Assembly: GCA_003001975.1 (NCBI GenBank)
Contig: PVUG01000015.1
Span: 1-64,000, forward strand
DNA: 64,000 nt
Origin: Martelella mediterranea
Lineage (GTDB): Bacteria > Pseudomonadota > Alphaproteobacteria > Rhizobiales > Rhizobiaceae
Reading direction: 5' to 3'
A program made the position numbers and the translations under genes. The notes under the pieces are model-generated. The model did not search any database. It was given only the letters and a program-made list of their open reading frames with translations, and was not told the origin of the DNA. This document shows, piece after piece, positions 18,087-26,254 of this stretch (position 1 is the stretch's first letter; the number at the start of each line of letters is the position of its first letter).

Positions 18087-18959
18087 TCATTTGACGGCCC
18101 CGGCGGTCAGCCCGCGCACATAGTAGCGCTGCAGCGCGAGGAACATCAGGATGCAGGGGATCATGGTGAGCGAGATGCCAGCCTGGAGCGCGCCCCAGTC
18201 GATGATGCCGTAAATGCCGGAGGAGACGTTCACCAGCATGATCGGCAGGGTGAACTTGTTCTGGTCCGACAGGAAGATCAGCGCCGCCAGGAACTCGTTC
18301 CATGAGTTGAGGAAGGCGAACATGACGACGGTGGCGACGCCGGGCAGCGCCAGCGGCATCAAAATGCGCCGCACCAGCGTCCATTGCGACGCGCCGTCGA
18401 TGCGCGCGGCCTCCACCAGCGCCTTGGGGATCGCATCGAAGGCGTTGCGCATCATGAAGATCGAGAAGGGCAGCTGAAACGTGGTGTAGATCAGCACCAG
18501 GCCCAGGAGGCTGTTCTGCAGATGCAGGAATTTCAGGATCAGGAACAGCGGCGTCAGGATCGACTGGAACGGGATCATCATCGTCGCCATGACGAGGACG
18601 AAGATCGCGGTCTGGCCGGGAAACCGGAATTTGGAGAAGCCGTATCCGGCAGGCACCGCCACGGCGACGGTGAAGGCGATGGTGCCGAGCGCGATCAGCA
18701 CGGAATTGGTGGCGTAGATATACCAGCCGGCGCCGACATGTTCGAGCCGGCGGTAGTTTTCCAGCGAAAACGCCTTTGAAAACAGCGCCACCGGATGGGC
18801 CAGCGCCTCAGCTGCCGGTTTGAAGGAATTGGCGAAGGACCAGATGATCGGCATCAGGAAGAAGACGGCCAGAACGATCATCACCAGCAGCAGGAGAAGA
18901 CGACCGGCAACGGCGTCGAACCCTTCATCGGGTTCCATGAACAGGTTTTTGACGTTCAT
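18087..18959 (-). CDS. Sugar ABC transporter permease (MalG-like)
   Basis: A 290-residue inner-membrane permease with six predicted helices, beginning with LLLLLVMIVLAVFFLMPIIW. The EAA coupling loop is EAARIDGASQWTLVRRILMPLALPG, and it ends with the MalG-type RGLTAGAVK. The start overlaps the end of the MalF-like gene by four bases (ATGA). It pairs with that protein to import an oligosaccharide, here probably an arabinofuranoside cleaved by the next gene product. Confidence 0.93.
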   Translation of the reverse strand: MNVKNLFMEPDEGFDAVAGRLLLLLVMIVLAVFFLMPIIWSFANSFKPAAEALAHPVALFSKAFSLENYRRLEHVGAGWYIYATNSVLIALGTIAFTVAVAVPAGYGFSKFRFPGQTAIFVLVMATMMIPFQSILTPLFLILKFLHLQNSLLGLVLIYTTFQLPFSIFMMRNAFDAIPKALVEAARIDGASQWTLVRRILMPLALPGVATVVMFAFLNSWNEFLAALIFLSDQNKFTLPIMLVNVSSGIYGIIDWGALQAGISLTMIPCILMFLALQRYYVRGLTAGAVK

Positions 18960-19876
18960 CGTCCGTCCTCCGGCCGCTGGCGCATGAATGAAAGCTGGAT
19001 CGAGCTGATGGCGACGAGAACGACCAGCAGGGCAAAGGACAGCGCGGAGCCATAGCCCAGCCGATAGGACGAGAACGACGCGAGATAGATGGTGAACACC
19101 GCCGAGATCGTGCTGTTGTTCGGCCCGCCCTGGGTGATGATGAAGAACTGGTCGAAGGCGAGCATCGACGAGGTGACGTTGAGGATCAGCGCCAGCAGCA
19201 CCGAATTGCGCATCAGCGGCAGGATGATCCGGCGAAACCGGCTGAAGGGGCTGGCGCCATCGATCCGCGCGGCCTCGATCACATCATTGGGAATGCTCTG
19301 CAGGCCGGTGAGCAGGATCACCATGGTGAAACCGGCGGTTTTCCAGACCACCATGAGAATGATGACCGCGAGCGCCGGCCAGAAGCTTTCGAGCGGTCGC
19401 GGTGCGTGATCGAAAAGGCCTAGCCCGGTCAGAAGCCGCGCGAATACGCCGCTGTCGGGATTGAGCAGCCACAGCCACAGCGTCGAGGCCGCGCCGAAGC
19501 CGATGACCACCGGCATGAAGAACACGGTGCGGAAGAAACCGACGCTGCGCAGCGGCCGGTCGACCAGCAAGGCCAGCGGCAGGGCAACGGCCATGATCGC
19601 GGTGGTGACCAGCACCGTATAAAGCAGGGTGAAGCCGAAGGATTGCCAGAGCTGGGTATCGCCGAGAAGCTCGGCATAATTGTCGATGCCGATGAACTTG
19701 CGGCGGCCGAGCAGGGGCCAGCGGAAGAAGCTCATCCACACCGTCATCACCAGCGGGATGATGAACAGGCCGATGATGAACACCATGCTCGGCGCAATGA
19801 AGGCGAGCCCCAGCCAGCCATGCGGCTCGCCATCACCGGACTGCGGATGCTTTTTTGACGCGCGCTTGAATAACAA
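18956..19876 (-). CDS. Sugar ABC transporter permease (MalF-like)
   Basis: A 306-residue inner-membrane permease with six helices, first LGLAFIAPSMVFIIGLFIIPL. The coupling loop is EAARIDGASPFSRFRRIILPLMRNS, with the typical FIITQGGPNNST segment before the last helices. It follows the binding-protein gene after 87 bp that contain a strong hairpin (19929-19957), which may lower its expression relative to the binding protein. The next gene overlaps its stop. Confidence 0.93.
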   Translation of the reverse strand: MLFKRASKKHPQSGDGEPHGWLGLAFIAPSMVFIIGLFIIPLVMTVWMSFFRWPLLGRRKFIGIDNYAELLGDTQLWQSFGFTLLYTVLVTTAIMAVALPLALLVDRPLRSVGFFRTVFFMPVVIGFGAASTLWLWLLNPDSGVFARLLTGLGLFDHAPRPLESFWPALAVIILMVVWKTAGFTMVILLTGLQSIPNDVIEAARIDGASPFSRFRRIILPLMRNSVLLALILNVTSSMLAFDQFFIITQGGPNNSTISAVFTIYLASFSSYRLGYGSALSFALLVVLVAISSIQLSFMRQRPEDGR

Positions 19877-19928
19877 GACGTGAAGTCCCTGATGTTGATG
19901 ATTTCAGTGGAGTTCGCAGCATTTTCGG

Positions 19929-19957
19929 GCCACGGGCGGGGCTTGCCCGCCCGTGGC
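19929..19957 (-). promoter_or_regulatory. Intercistronic hairpin after the binding-protein gene
   Basis: Perfect 12-bp GC-rich arms GCCACGGGCGGG / CCCGCCCGTGGC around GCTTG, starting six bases after the binding-protein TAA. There is no T-tract, so it is more likely a 3'-end stabiliser or partial attenuator than a terminator. Equivalent hairpins follow the binding-protein genes at 23742-23767 and 57452-57473. Confidence 0.72.
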
Positions 19958-19963
19958 AGAGCG

Positions 19964-21208
19964 TTACGGATTGGTCCGGTCGAGGATCTTGGTGAAATCG
20001 TCCTGCGCGGTTTCGATCGCACCATCGACGTCATCGCCGAAAACGGCGCTCTGGATCAGGTTCAGGAACGGGCCGGTGCGGCTGACGAACAGCTCGTCCG
20101 AGGCATAGGTGTAGGGCGTGCGCGCCTTTGCCAGGATGTCATAGGCGATGAGGTTGCGCGGATCGAAATTGGCATAGGCCTCTTCCGCCAGATCGGTGCG
20201 TGAGGGCATGCCGGATTCCTGGGTGATGAAGACCTGCTGTTCGGGCTCCATGTAGTATTGGACGAAATCCTCGATCACGGCCTTCTTTTCAGGGGCAATG
20301 CCCTTGATCATCGCAAGCGTGTCACCGCCGGCAAAGCTCGACTGGCCGCCCGTGGGGCCGGGGATCGGGGCAACCGCGAAATTGATATCCGGATAGGTGC
20401 TGGTCAACAGGTTGACGATATAGGAGCCGGTCATCAGCACGCCGACCTTGCCCGAGGCGAAGGCTTCCACGGCATTGTTGCCATTGCCGGAGCGCGATGT
20501 CGGGTGAATGGCGCCCGCCTGCCACATCGTGCGGTAATCCTCGAGCGTTTCGCGCATCGCCGGCGTGTCGATCGTGGCTTCGCGGCCGTCATCGCTCAGG
20601 ATATCGGCATCGGCCGCCCAGATGTGCGGCAGGAAATCATAGATCAGCCAACTGCCGGAATTGGCGACGAAGTAGAAGCCATAGGTATCGTCACCGAGCG
20701 CGCTGATCTTTTCGGCGTCGGCAACGATCTCGTCGAGCGATGCCGGCGCCGTGTCGGGGTCGAGTCCGGCTTCCTCGAACAGGTCCGTATTGTAGGCGAT
20801 GATCGAGGCGTCGGGCAGGGCGGGCACGCCGTAGATCTTGCCGTCGTAGGTGGCGAGACGGATATGGGACGGGCTCAGCGCATCGGCGTAGGGCAGGCCG
20901 TCGACAAAACCGGTGATGTCTTCCAGCGTGTCGTTGGCGGCGAATGTCGGAAGGTAGATCAGGTCGAGGACCGCGCCTTCGGGCGGCGCGCCGCCGGCAA
21001 TCGCTGCGCCCAGCTTCGGCACCATCTGCTCGGCGATGACGGCGGTGACGTTGACGGTGTCGTCATGGGCGGCGTTGTACTTTTCGGCCAGCGCCTGAAG
21101 CACGGCTGCCGACGAGGTGCGCACCCACAGGTTCACGTCTTCGGCCTTAGCCATCGAGGCGGATGCTGCCAGCGTCAATGCAGCAAGCATGAGTTTGTTC
21201 TTCAGCAT
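19964..21208 (-). CDS. Sugar ABC transporter substrate-binding protein, family 1
   Basis: A 414-residue periplasmic protein with a Sec signal (MLKNKLMLAALTLAASASMAKAED). The family-1 fold is shown by NLWVRTSSAAVLQALAEKYN, YDGKIYGVPALPDASIIAYNTDLFEEAGLDP and the typical AFASGKVGVLMTGSYIV and FAGGDTLAMIKG. The ATG at 21208 is chosen because AAGGGGA stands before it and the signal peptide starts there; a longer reading adds 60 residues without family likeness. It is the first gene of the GH127 operon and is divergent from the LacI gene. The ligand is probably an arabinofuranose-containing oligosaccharide. Confidence 0.93.
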   Translation of the reverse strand: MLKNKLMLAALTLAASASMAKAEDVNLWVRTSSAAVLQALAEKYNAAHDDTVNVTAVIAEQMVPKLGAAIAGGAPPEGAVLDLIYLPTFAANDTLEDITGFVDGLPYADALSPSHIRLATYDGKIYGVPALPDASIIAYNTDLFEEAGLDPDTAPASLDEIVADAEKISALGDDTYGFYFVANSGSWLIYDFLPHIWAADADILSDDGREATIDTPAMRETLEDYRTMWQAGAIHPTSRSGNGNNAVEAFASGKVGVLMTGSYIVNLLTSTYPDINFAVAPIPGPTGGQSSFAGGDTLAMIKGIAPEKKAVIEDFVQYYMEPEQQVFITQESGMPSRTDLAEEAYANFDPRNLIAYDILAKARTPYTYASDELFVSRTGPFLNLIQSAVFGDDVDGAIETAQDDFTKILDRTNP

Positions 21209-21274
21209 GTCATTCCCCTTCTTTGTTCCGTCATTTGACTTGACGTTTGATAACGGTATGGCAGAAGAAAAATG

Positions 21275-21284
21275 TTGTCGACAA
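21275..21284. promoter_or_regulatory. TTGTCGACAA palindrome in the lacI/GH127 divergent promoter
   Basis: A perfect 10-bp palindrome with a central CG, 67 bp before the GH127 operon start. Central-CG palindromes suit LacI repressors. The identical core is also the candidate GntR site at 6507-6516, so either regulator could use it. No binding is proven. Confidence 0.45.
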
Positions 21285-21300
21285 TTTGTGTTCAATAACA

Positions 21301-21352
21301 TGCAAAAAGGTTTTTGCATCATTGTTTTCATTTGATAAAAGGTTTTATCAAA
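21301..21352. promoter_or_regulatory. Paired palindromes with a shared AAAAGGTTTT core
   Basis: Two palindromes lie one behind the other: TGCAAAAAGGTTTTTGCA (21301-21318, arms 8 bp) and a second with 10-bp arms TTTGATAAAA / TTTTATCAAA around GG (21331-21352). Their centres are 32 bp apart, about three helical turns, so two dimers would bind on one face. A related half-site TTTGATAA is at 21246. They sit just before the LacI gene start and are likely its operators. Confidence 0.62.
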
Positions 21353-21367
21353 GGGCAGGGAATAGCA

Positions 21368-22390
21368 TTGATCAAGCCGATACAGCACCGCAGATGCACA
21401 CTCAGGGACGTCGCAAAGGCCGCCGAGGTGAGCCTTTCAACGGCCTCCAACGCGCTGAATGGCGTCGGCCGGGTCAACGTCGAAACCCGCGAGCGCGTGC
21501 TGCGGATTGCGCGGGAAATCGGCTTTCGGCCGAACGCGCTCGCCCGCAGTCTGTTGAGCCGCAGAAGCCTCACCATCGGCATCATCACAGACGATACCTA
21601 TGGCCGGCTGACGCTTCCGATCAGCTCCGGCGTTTCGGAGGTGCTGGTCGACCACGGCGTTTCGGCGTTTCTCTGCGCCACAAGCGGCGACAGGCGCCTT
21701 GCGGAGCTGCATCTGCAGGCGCTGCTCGACAAGCAGGTCGACGGCATCATCTTCACCGCCACACGCCTCGATGTCGAACCGCCCATCGACCTCACCGCGC
21801 TGAATGTCCCGGTTATCTATGCCTTTGCGGCGGGACCGTTCCTGAGCACCAGCTTCGTTCCCGACGACGCGCATGGCGCGATGCTTGCGATTGCGCATCT
21901 TCAGGAGGCCGGTTGTCGTGACATTCTGCACATCACCGGGCCTGAAAGCTGGCTTGCCGCCAGAAATCGTGCGGAGGTTTACCGCAACCGGTGTGGTTCA
22001 TCGTCGCCGGTCATGTTCGGGGAATGGTCGGAGGAATGGGGGCATGAGGCGATCGGTCGTGTGCTGTCCGCGCGCAAAAAGCTTCCCGACGGCATTTTCT
22101 GCGGCAGCGACGAAATCGCCCGCGGCGTTCTCGACGGCTTGCGCGACCACGGCATTTCCGTGCCTGATGATGTTTCGGTGATCGGTTTCGACAACTGGGA
22201 GGTCGTCTCTCGCCAGACCCGCCCGCCACTGACCACCGTCGACATGGAACTGAAGGAAATCGGCCACCGCGCAGGGCTTGCCATGCTGCAGCTCACCCGC
22301 GGGGAGCCCGTCGAAAAAGGCGTCATTCGCCTGCCGTGCTCGCTTGTTCGGCGCGAAAGTGTCGCACAGGACGCGACCCGCAATCGCTGA
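21368..22390 (+). CDS. LacI-family transcriptional regulator (GH127 operon)
   Basis: A 340-residue repressor with an N-terminal LacI helix-turn-helix (TLRDVAKAAEVSLSTASNALNG), a hinge RPNALARSLLSRRS and a periplasmic-binding-protein-like sensor domain ending DVSVIGFDNWEVVSRQTRPPLTTV. I choose TTG 21368 because AGGGCAGGGA stands six bases before it and the HTH begins eight residues later; another TTG at 21314 is in frame but has no ribosome site and runs through the palindrome pair. It is divergent from the GH127 operon and surely controls it. The effector is probably the imported sugar. Confidence 0.9.
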   Translation: MIKPIQHRRCTLRDVAKAAEVSLSTASNALNGVGRVNVETRERVLRIAREIGFRPNALARSLLSRRSLTIGIITDDTYGRLTLPISSGVSEVLVDHGVSAFLCATSGDRRLAELHLQALLDKQVDGIIFTATRLDVEPPIDLTALNVPVIYAFAAGPFLSTSFVPDDAHGAMLAIAHLQEAGCRDILHITGPESWLAARNRAEVYRNRCGSSSPVMFGEWSEEWGHEAIGRVLSARKKLPDGIFCGSDEIARGVLDGLRDHGISVPDDVSVIGFDNWEVVSRQTRPPLTTVDMELKEIGHRAGLAMLQLTRGEPVEKGVIRLPCSLVRRESVAQDATRNR

Positions 22391-22585
22391 TACCGGATGG
22401 CTGTGCGACCGGGTGAGGTTTCCGAAAACGTGGATGAAGCCATGCAACCGGCGTCGCGGCTGCAGACATGACCGGGGCGTCGAAGGAGCGCTGCCGTTGG
22501 TCACGGGGCGCTGCCGATGTTTGCCTGAAACCATTCGGCGAACCAGCGGAACTTACCCTTCGAAAAAGTTGAATAAAAGACGGTA
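22391..22585. other. Gap after lacI, no gene seen
   Basis: About 195 bp between the LacI stop and the promoter of the next operon. I see no coding pattern with good codon use and no clear terminator hairpin. Confidence 0.4.
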
Positions 22586-22615
22586 TTGACAAAAGCAACC
22601 GGTTACATTTATGAC
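22586..22615 (+). promoter_or_regulatory. Promoter of the ribose-type ABC operon with overlapping operator
   Basis: TTGACA at 22586-22591, an 18-bp spacer, then TATGAC at 22610-22615, which matches four of six bases of the -10 consensus. The spacer contains the half-perfect operator AAAAGCAACCGGTTACATTT (22591-22610), so repressor binding would block polymerase. The promoter is inferred from sequence alone. Confidence 0.6.
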
Positions 22616-22655
22616 TTTGTGTCGTGAGGTTTTGCCGCGTTGCATTTTTATCCGC

Positions 22656-22675
22656 AAATGTAACCGGTTACATTT
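22656..22675. promoter_or_regulatory. LacI-type operator, perfect 20-bp palindrome
   Basis: AAATGTAACCGGTTACATTT is a perfect palindrome in the 5' untranslated region, 21 bp before the start codon. A second copy with the same right half (GGTTACATTT) overlaps the promoter spacer; the centres are 65 bp apart, about six helical turns, which suits looping or cooperative binding. The likely repressor is the LacI protein at 27256, in the same operon. Confidence 0.8.
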
Positions 22676-22696
22676 TACCATGCGGGAGGATATACC

Positions 22697-23725
22697 ATGA
22701 AAAAAAGTTTGCTTCTGGCCGCTACCGTGCTGGCTGCCGTCGGGTTTTCATCCATGAGCGCAGCTGCGCAGGACGCGTTCCGGATCGGTCTGTCCAACGG
22801 CTGGGTCGGCTCCGAATGGCGCACCCAGATGATCGATGAAGCGCAGGCTGCGGCACAGGCCTGGACCGATGCCGGCGTGCCGGTTGAAGTCGTCGTGCAG
22901 AGCGGCAATGTGGACGCACAGGGCCAGATCGGCCAGGTCCGTAACTTCATCAACCAGGGCGTCGACGCGATCATCATCGATCCGAACAGCCCGACCGCTT
23001 TCAACCCGATCTTCTCCCAGGCTGCCGCCCGCGGCATTCTGGTTATCGCCACCGATGCCGAAGTGTCCTCCAAGGATGCGATCTATGTCGGTATCGACCA
23101 GAAGGAATGGGCCGTTCAGTCCGCTCAGTGGCTGGCCGACACACTTGACGGTGAAGGCGATATCGTCGCGATCAACGGCGTTGCCGGCAACCCGGCCAAC
23201 GAAATGCGCGTCGAGGGCTATCGTGAAGTCTTCGAACAGTATCCCGGCATCAACATCCTGAACGAAGCCAATGCCAACTGGGACCAGGCGCAGGGCCAGC
23301 AGGCCATGCAGAACCTGCTTGCGACCTATCCCGATATCGATGGCGTCTGGGTTCAGGATGGCATGGCCGCCGGTGCATGGCGCGCGATCATGGCTGACGG
23401 CAAGGAACATGACATTGCCGCCACCGGCGAAATCCGCAATGACTTCATGAAGACCTGGAAAGACAACGAGCTGAACTCCGGCGCATCGGTCAACCCGCCC
23501 GGCGTCATGGCCTCCGCGCTCAATGTTGCGGTTCTCAAGCTCCAGGGCCAGGAATTCAAGGACGATATCTTCGGCGGCGTTTATGGCAATGCCATCTACA
23601 TCCCGATCCCGTTCATCGACAATGACAACCTCGATGAGCGCATTGCCGAAGGCGAAGGCAAGCCCGGCTACTGGTCGGTGACCGATATCGTCACGCCTGA
23701 AGAAGCGGAAGCGTTCTTCAAGTAA
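22697..23725 (+). CDS. Sugar ABC transporter substrate-binding protein (RbsB-like, cluster B)
   Basis: A 342-residue periplasmic protein with a Sec signal (MKKSLLLAATVLAAVGFSSMSAAAQD). The type-I periplasmic binding fold is visible in RIGLSNGWVGSEWRTQMIDEAQAAA, the FINQGVDAIIIDPNSPTAF strand-helix, the GDIVAINGVAGNPANEMRVEGYREV lobe and the PDIDGVWVQDGMAAG hinge region. This class carries monosaccharides such as ribose, xylose or inositol. It is the first gene of an operon with an ATPase, two permeases, LacI and sugar enzymes, and is preceded by GGGAGGATATACC. The ligand is unknown. Confidence 0.93.
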   Translation: MKKSLLLAATVLAAVGFSSMSAAAQDAFRIGLSNGWVGSEWRTQMIDEAQAAAQAWTDAGVPVEVVVQSGNVDAQGQIGQVRNFINQGVDAIIIDPNSPTAFNPIFSQAAARGILVIATDAEVSSKDAIYVGIDQKEWAVQSAQWLADTLDGEGDIVAINGVAGNPANEMRVEGYREVFEQYPGINILNEANANWDQAQGQQAMQNLLATYPDIDGVWVQDGMAAGAWRAIMADGKEHDIAATGEIRNDFMKTWKDNELNSGASVNPPGVMASALNVAVLKLQGQEFKDDIFGGVYGNAIYIPIPFIDNDNLDERIAEGEGKPGYWSVTDIVTPEEAEAFFK

Positions 23726-23741
23726 GAACTGTTTCAGGATG

Positions 23742-23767
23742 CGTCCGCCGTCGCTGGACGGCGGACG
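23742..23767 (+). promoter_or_regulatory. Intercistronic hairpin after the RbsB-like gene
   Basis: Perfect 11-bp arms CGTCCGCCGTC / GACGGCGGACG with a GCTG loop, 16 bases after the binding-protein stop. No T-tract follows and the ATPase gene starts 35 bp later. It is the second example in this window of a GC-rich hairpin directly after a sugar-binding-protein gene. Confidence 0.75.
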
Positions 23768-23801
23768 TTGCCCCCAAAGAAAAAATCATGCGAGGTTCGC
23801 T

Positions 23802-25298
23802 ATGAAACCTGCAATAGCGGTGCGCGATCTCACCAAGAGATTCGGGCAGGTCCAGGCTTTGCGCAATGGTCAGCTGACCGTCGGGCAGGGTGAGATTCAT
23901 GCTCTCCTTGGCGCCAATGGCTGCGGCAAGAGTACGCTGTCGAAGATTGTTGCCGGTGCTTATGCGCCGACATCGGGATCCGTCAGCCTGGATGGCGAGC
24001 CCATCTCGTTTGCCGGTCCGCATGAGGCCGAAGAGGCCGGTATCGCGCTGTTTTATCAGGAACTCAGCCTGATCCCGAAAATGTCGGTGGAATCCAACAT
24101 CTTTCTCGGGCGCGAACCCCGCACGAAAACAGGCTTTGTCGACCGCAACAAGATGCGCGCCGACACGCTTGAACTCCTGAAAATGTTTCATGCCGCTGTC
24201 GGCGACGATATCAAGCCGGATGCCCGCGTGGCAGACCTGACGGCCGGACAGCGGCAGATCGTTGAAATCCTCAAAGTCTATGCCAAATCTCCCAGGATCG
24301 TCATTATGGACGAGGCGACCGCGGCGCTGGACGGGCGGCAGGTCGAGGTTTTCTTCGAAATCCTGCGCGCCAAGCGCGATGAAGGCGTTTCAACGATCTT
24401 TATTTCCCACCGCCTCGATGAGGTCTTCGAGATCTGTGACCGCGTCACGGTGATGCGCAACGGCGAAACGGTCGCCGAAACCGCCGTCGCCGATACGACG
24501 CAGGACGAAGTGGTGCGGATGATGGTCGGCGACGTGCGCCGGGCCGAACGGCGGACCGAGCAGAAAGCGGTCAGTGCCGAACCGGTCTTCAAGGTCGACA
24601 ATCTTTCCGGAGGACGGCTGAAGAATGTCTCGCTTTCGGTGGCGCCGGGTGAAATCGTCGGGCTTGGTGGCCTGCAGGGGCAGGGGCAGTCGACACTGCT
24701 GCGCACCCTGTTCGGGGCCGCACCCGCCACGGCGGGCATCACCCATCTGGAAGGCAAGCCGGTTCGCGTGCGCAAGCCCTCCGACGCCGTGAAACACAGG
24801 ATTGCCTATGTTTCCGGTGACCGCGGCGCTGATGCGGCGCTGCCGGGACGTTCGATCTTTGAAAATCTGGCCGCTGCGGTGTTGATCAGCGAGCGCCGCC
24901 AGCTGGTGCGCGCCGGAACGCTGAAGCCGCGTCTGGCCGAGGTCGCCTCCGCCTTCAAGACCAAATATGCCAGGCTGACCGATGCAATCGGCACGCTTTC
25001 CGGCGGCAACCAGCAGAAAATCTTCATCGCGCGCTGGCTGGCGACCAATCCCCGCGTCATCCTTCTGGATGATCCGACCAAGGGTATCGACCTCGGCGCC
25101 AAGGCCGACCTGTTCATGCTGATCAGGAAACTGGCCGAAGACGGCGTTGCCGTCCTGCTTTATTCATCCGAGGAATCCGAACTTCTCGACAATTGCGATC
25201 GCATTGCCGTGTTCAACGACGGTCAGGTGGTGACGGAACTTGCCGGTCCGACGATGGACTCCTTCCATCTGACACGCGCAGCGTATGGAGACGCCTGA
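23802..25298 (+). CDS. Sugar ABC transporter ATP-binding protein with two ATPase domains (RbsA/MglA-like)
   Basis: A 498-residue tandem ATPase. The N-terminal domain has GANGCGKST, ADLTAGQRQIVEI and IVIMDEATAALDG; the C-terminal domain has the degenerate Walker A GLQGQGQSTLL usual for this family, IGTLSGGNQQKIFIARWLA and VILLDDPTKGIDLGAK. The ATG at 23802 is chosen because GAGG stands before it and the family sequence begins at once. It overlaps the first permease gene by one base (TGATG). It powers import of the sugar bound by the upstream protein. Confidence 0.94.
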   Translation: MKPAIAVRDLTKRFGQVQALRNGQLTVGQGEIHALLGANGCGKSTLSKIVAGAYAPTSGSVSLDGEPISFAGPHEAEEAGIALFYQELSLIPKMSVESNIFLGREPRTKTGFVDRNKMRADTLELLKMFHAAVGDDIKPDARVADLTAGQRQIVEILKVYAKSPRIVIMDEATAALDGRQVEVFFEILRAKRDEGVSTIFISHRLDEVFEICDRVTVMRNGETVAETAVADTTQDEVVRMMVGDVRRAERRTEQKAVSAEPVFKVDNLSGGRLKNVSLSVAPGEIVGLGGLQGQGQSTLLRTLFGAAPATAGITHLEGKPVRVRKPSDAVKHRIAYVSGDRGADAALPGRSIFENLAAAVLISERRQLVRAGTLKPRLAEVASAFKTKYARLTDAIGTLSGGNQQKIFIARWLATNPRVILLDDPTKGIDLGAKADLFMLIRKLAEDGVAVLLYSSEESELLDNCDRIAVFNDGQVVTELAGPTMDSFHLTRAAYGDA

Positions 25299-26242
25299 TG
25301 AAACGGGTATTCACCTCCGAAAGACCGGCATGGCTGGTCGCTTTTGCGGCCCTTGTCGTTCTGGTTCTGATCAACTGGTCCCTGCAGCCGAGCTTCTTTC
25401 AGGGCATGGTGCTGCACTCCAACCTGACAACCTTCCTGCCGCTGGTTCTCGTGGCCATCGGCCAGACCTATGTCATCATCGGCGGCGATATCGACCTGTC
25501 GGTGGGCTCGATTGCTGCGCTGGTGAATGTGGTGACGGTTACGGTCATCACCACGCTTGGCGGTGGCATCGGCGGTCTTTTCGCCGGACTGGCGGTCGGC
25601 ATTGCAGTCGGCATCCTGTGCGGCGTCGTCAACGGGCTGCTGATCAGCTATCTCAGACTTCAGGCCATGGTGGCGACGTTTGCGACCGGCATTCTGTTTG
25701 CAGCGCTTGCGCTACGGGTTCTGCCGCAGGCCGGGCTTTCGGTTCCCGAAGCCTACTGGGCAACCTATGGCGGCTTCATTCTGGGCATCCCGACTGTGCT
25801 GTGGATCCTCATTCTGGCCACCGCATTCGTGCTGTTCTTGCGGGCGCGGCCGTTTGAAAGCTGGTTGAAGGCGGCCGGCGGCAACAGGGCCGGGGCCTTT
25901 CAGAGCGGCCTCAAGCTTGAGCGCATCCGGCTTCTGTCTTTCGCGCTGAGCGGCCTGTTTTCGGCCTTTGCCGCACTCTGCCTGACCGGCGAGACCGCCA
26001 GCGGCGACCCGCTTCTGGGCCAGAGCCTTGCCATGGGCTCGATCTCCGCCGTTGTTCTGGGCGGCACAATGCTGGCCGGCGGCGTCGGCGGCGCGATCGG
26101 CTCGATCTTCGGCGCATTGCTGCTCGGCATGATCGGAAACGTGATCTTCTTCGCCGGTCTGCCTTTCGAATACCAGACCCTCGTTCAGGGGCTGATCGTT
26201 CTTGCCGCGCTTGCGGGCGGCGTTCTCGTGGCACGCAAATAG
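25298..26242 (+). CDS. Sugar ABC transporter permease 1 (RbsC-like)
   Basis: A 314-residue membrane protein of the ribose/xylose permease family with 8-10 helices. Family motifs: VAIGQTYVIIGGDIDLSVGSIAALVN, GVVNGLLISYLRLQAMVATFATG and GGTMLAGGVGGAIGSIFGALLLGMI. The start codon overlaps the ATPase stop (TGATG). A second, similar permease follows, so the transporter is likely a heterodimer, unlike the homodimeric RbsC of E. coli. Confidence 0.92.
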   Translation: MKRVFTSERPAWLVAFAALVVLVLINWSLQPSFFQGMVLHSNLTTFLPLVLVAIGQTYVIIGGDIDLSVGSIAALVNVVTVTVITTLGGGIGGLFAGLAVGIAVGILCGVVNGLLISYLRLQAMVATFATGILFAALALRVLPQAGLSVPEAYWATYGGFILGIPTVLWILILATAFVLFLRARPFESWLKAAGGNRAGAFQSGLKLERIRLLSFALSGLFSAFAALCLTGETASGDPLLGQSLAMGSISAVVLGGTMLAGGVGGAIGSIFGALLLGMIGNVIFFAGLPFEYQTLVQGLIVLAALAGGVLVARK

Positions 26243-26254
26243 GGAGGAGCCGTT

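Noticed and set aside
18064-18384. N-terminal extension of the GH127 reading frame
   Set aside because: It overlaps the MalG-like permease out of frame; AAGGAG and the family start point to ATG 18063.
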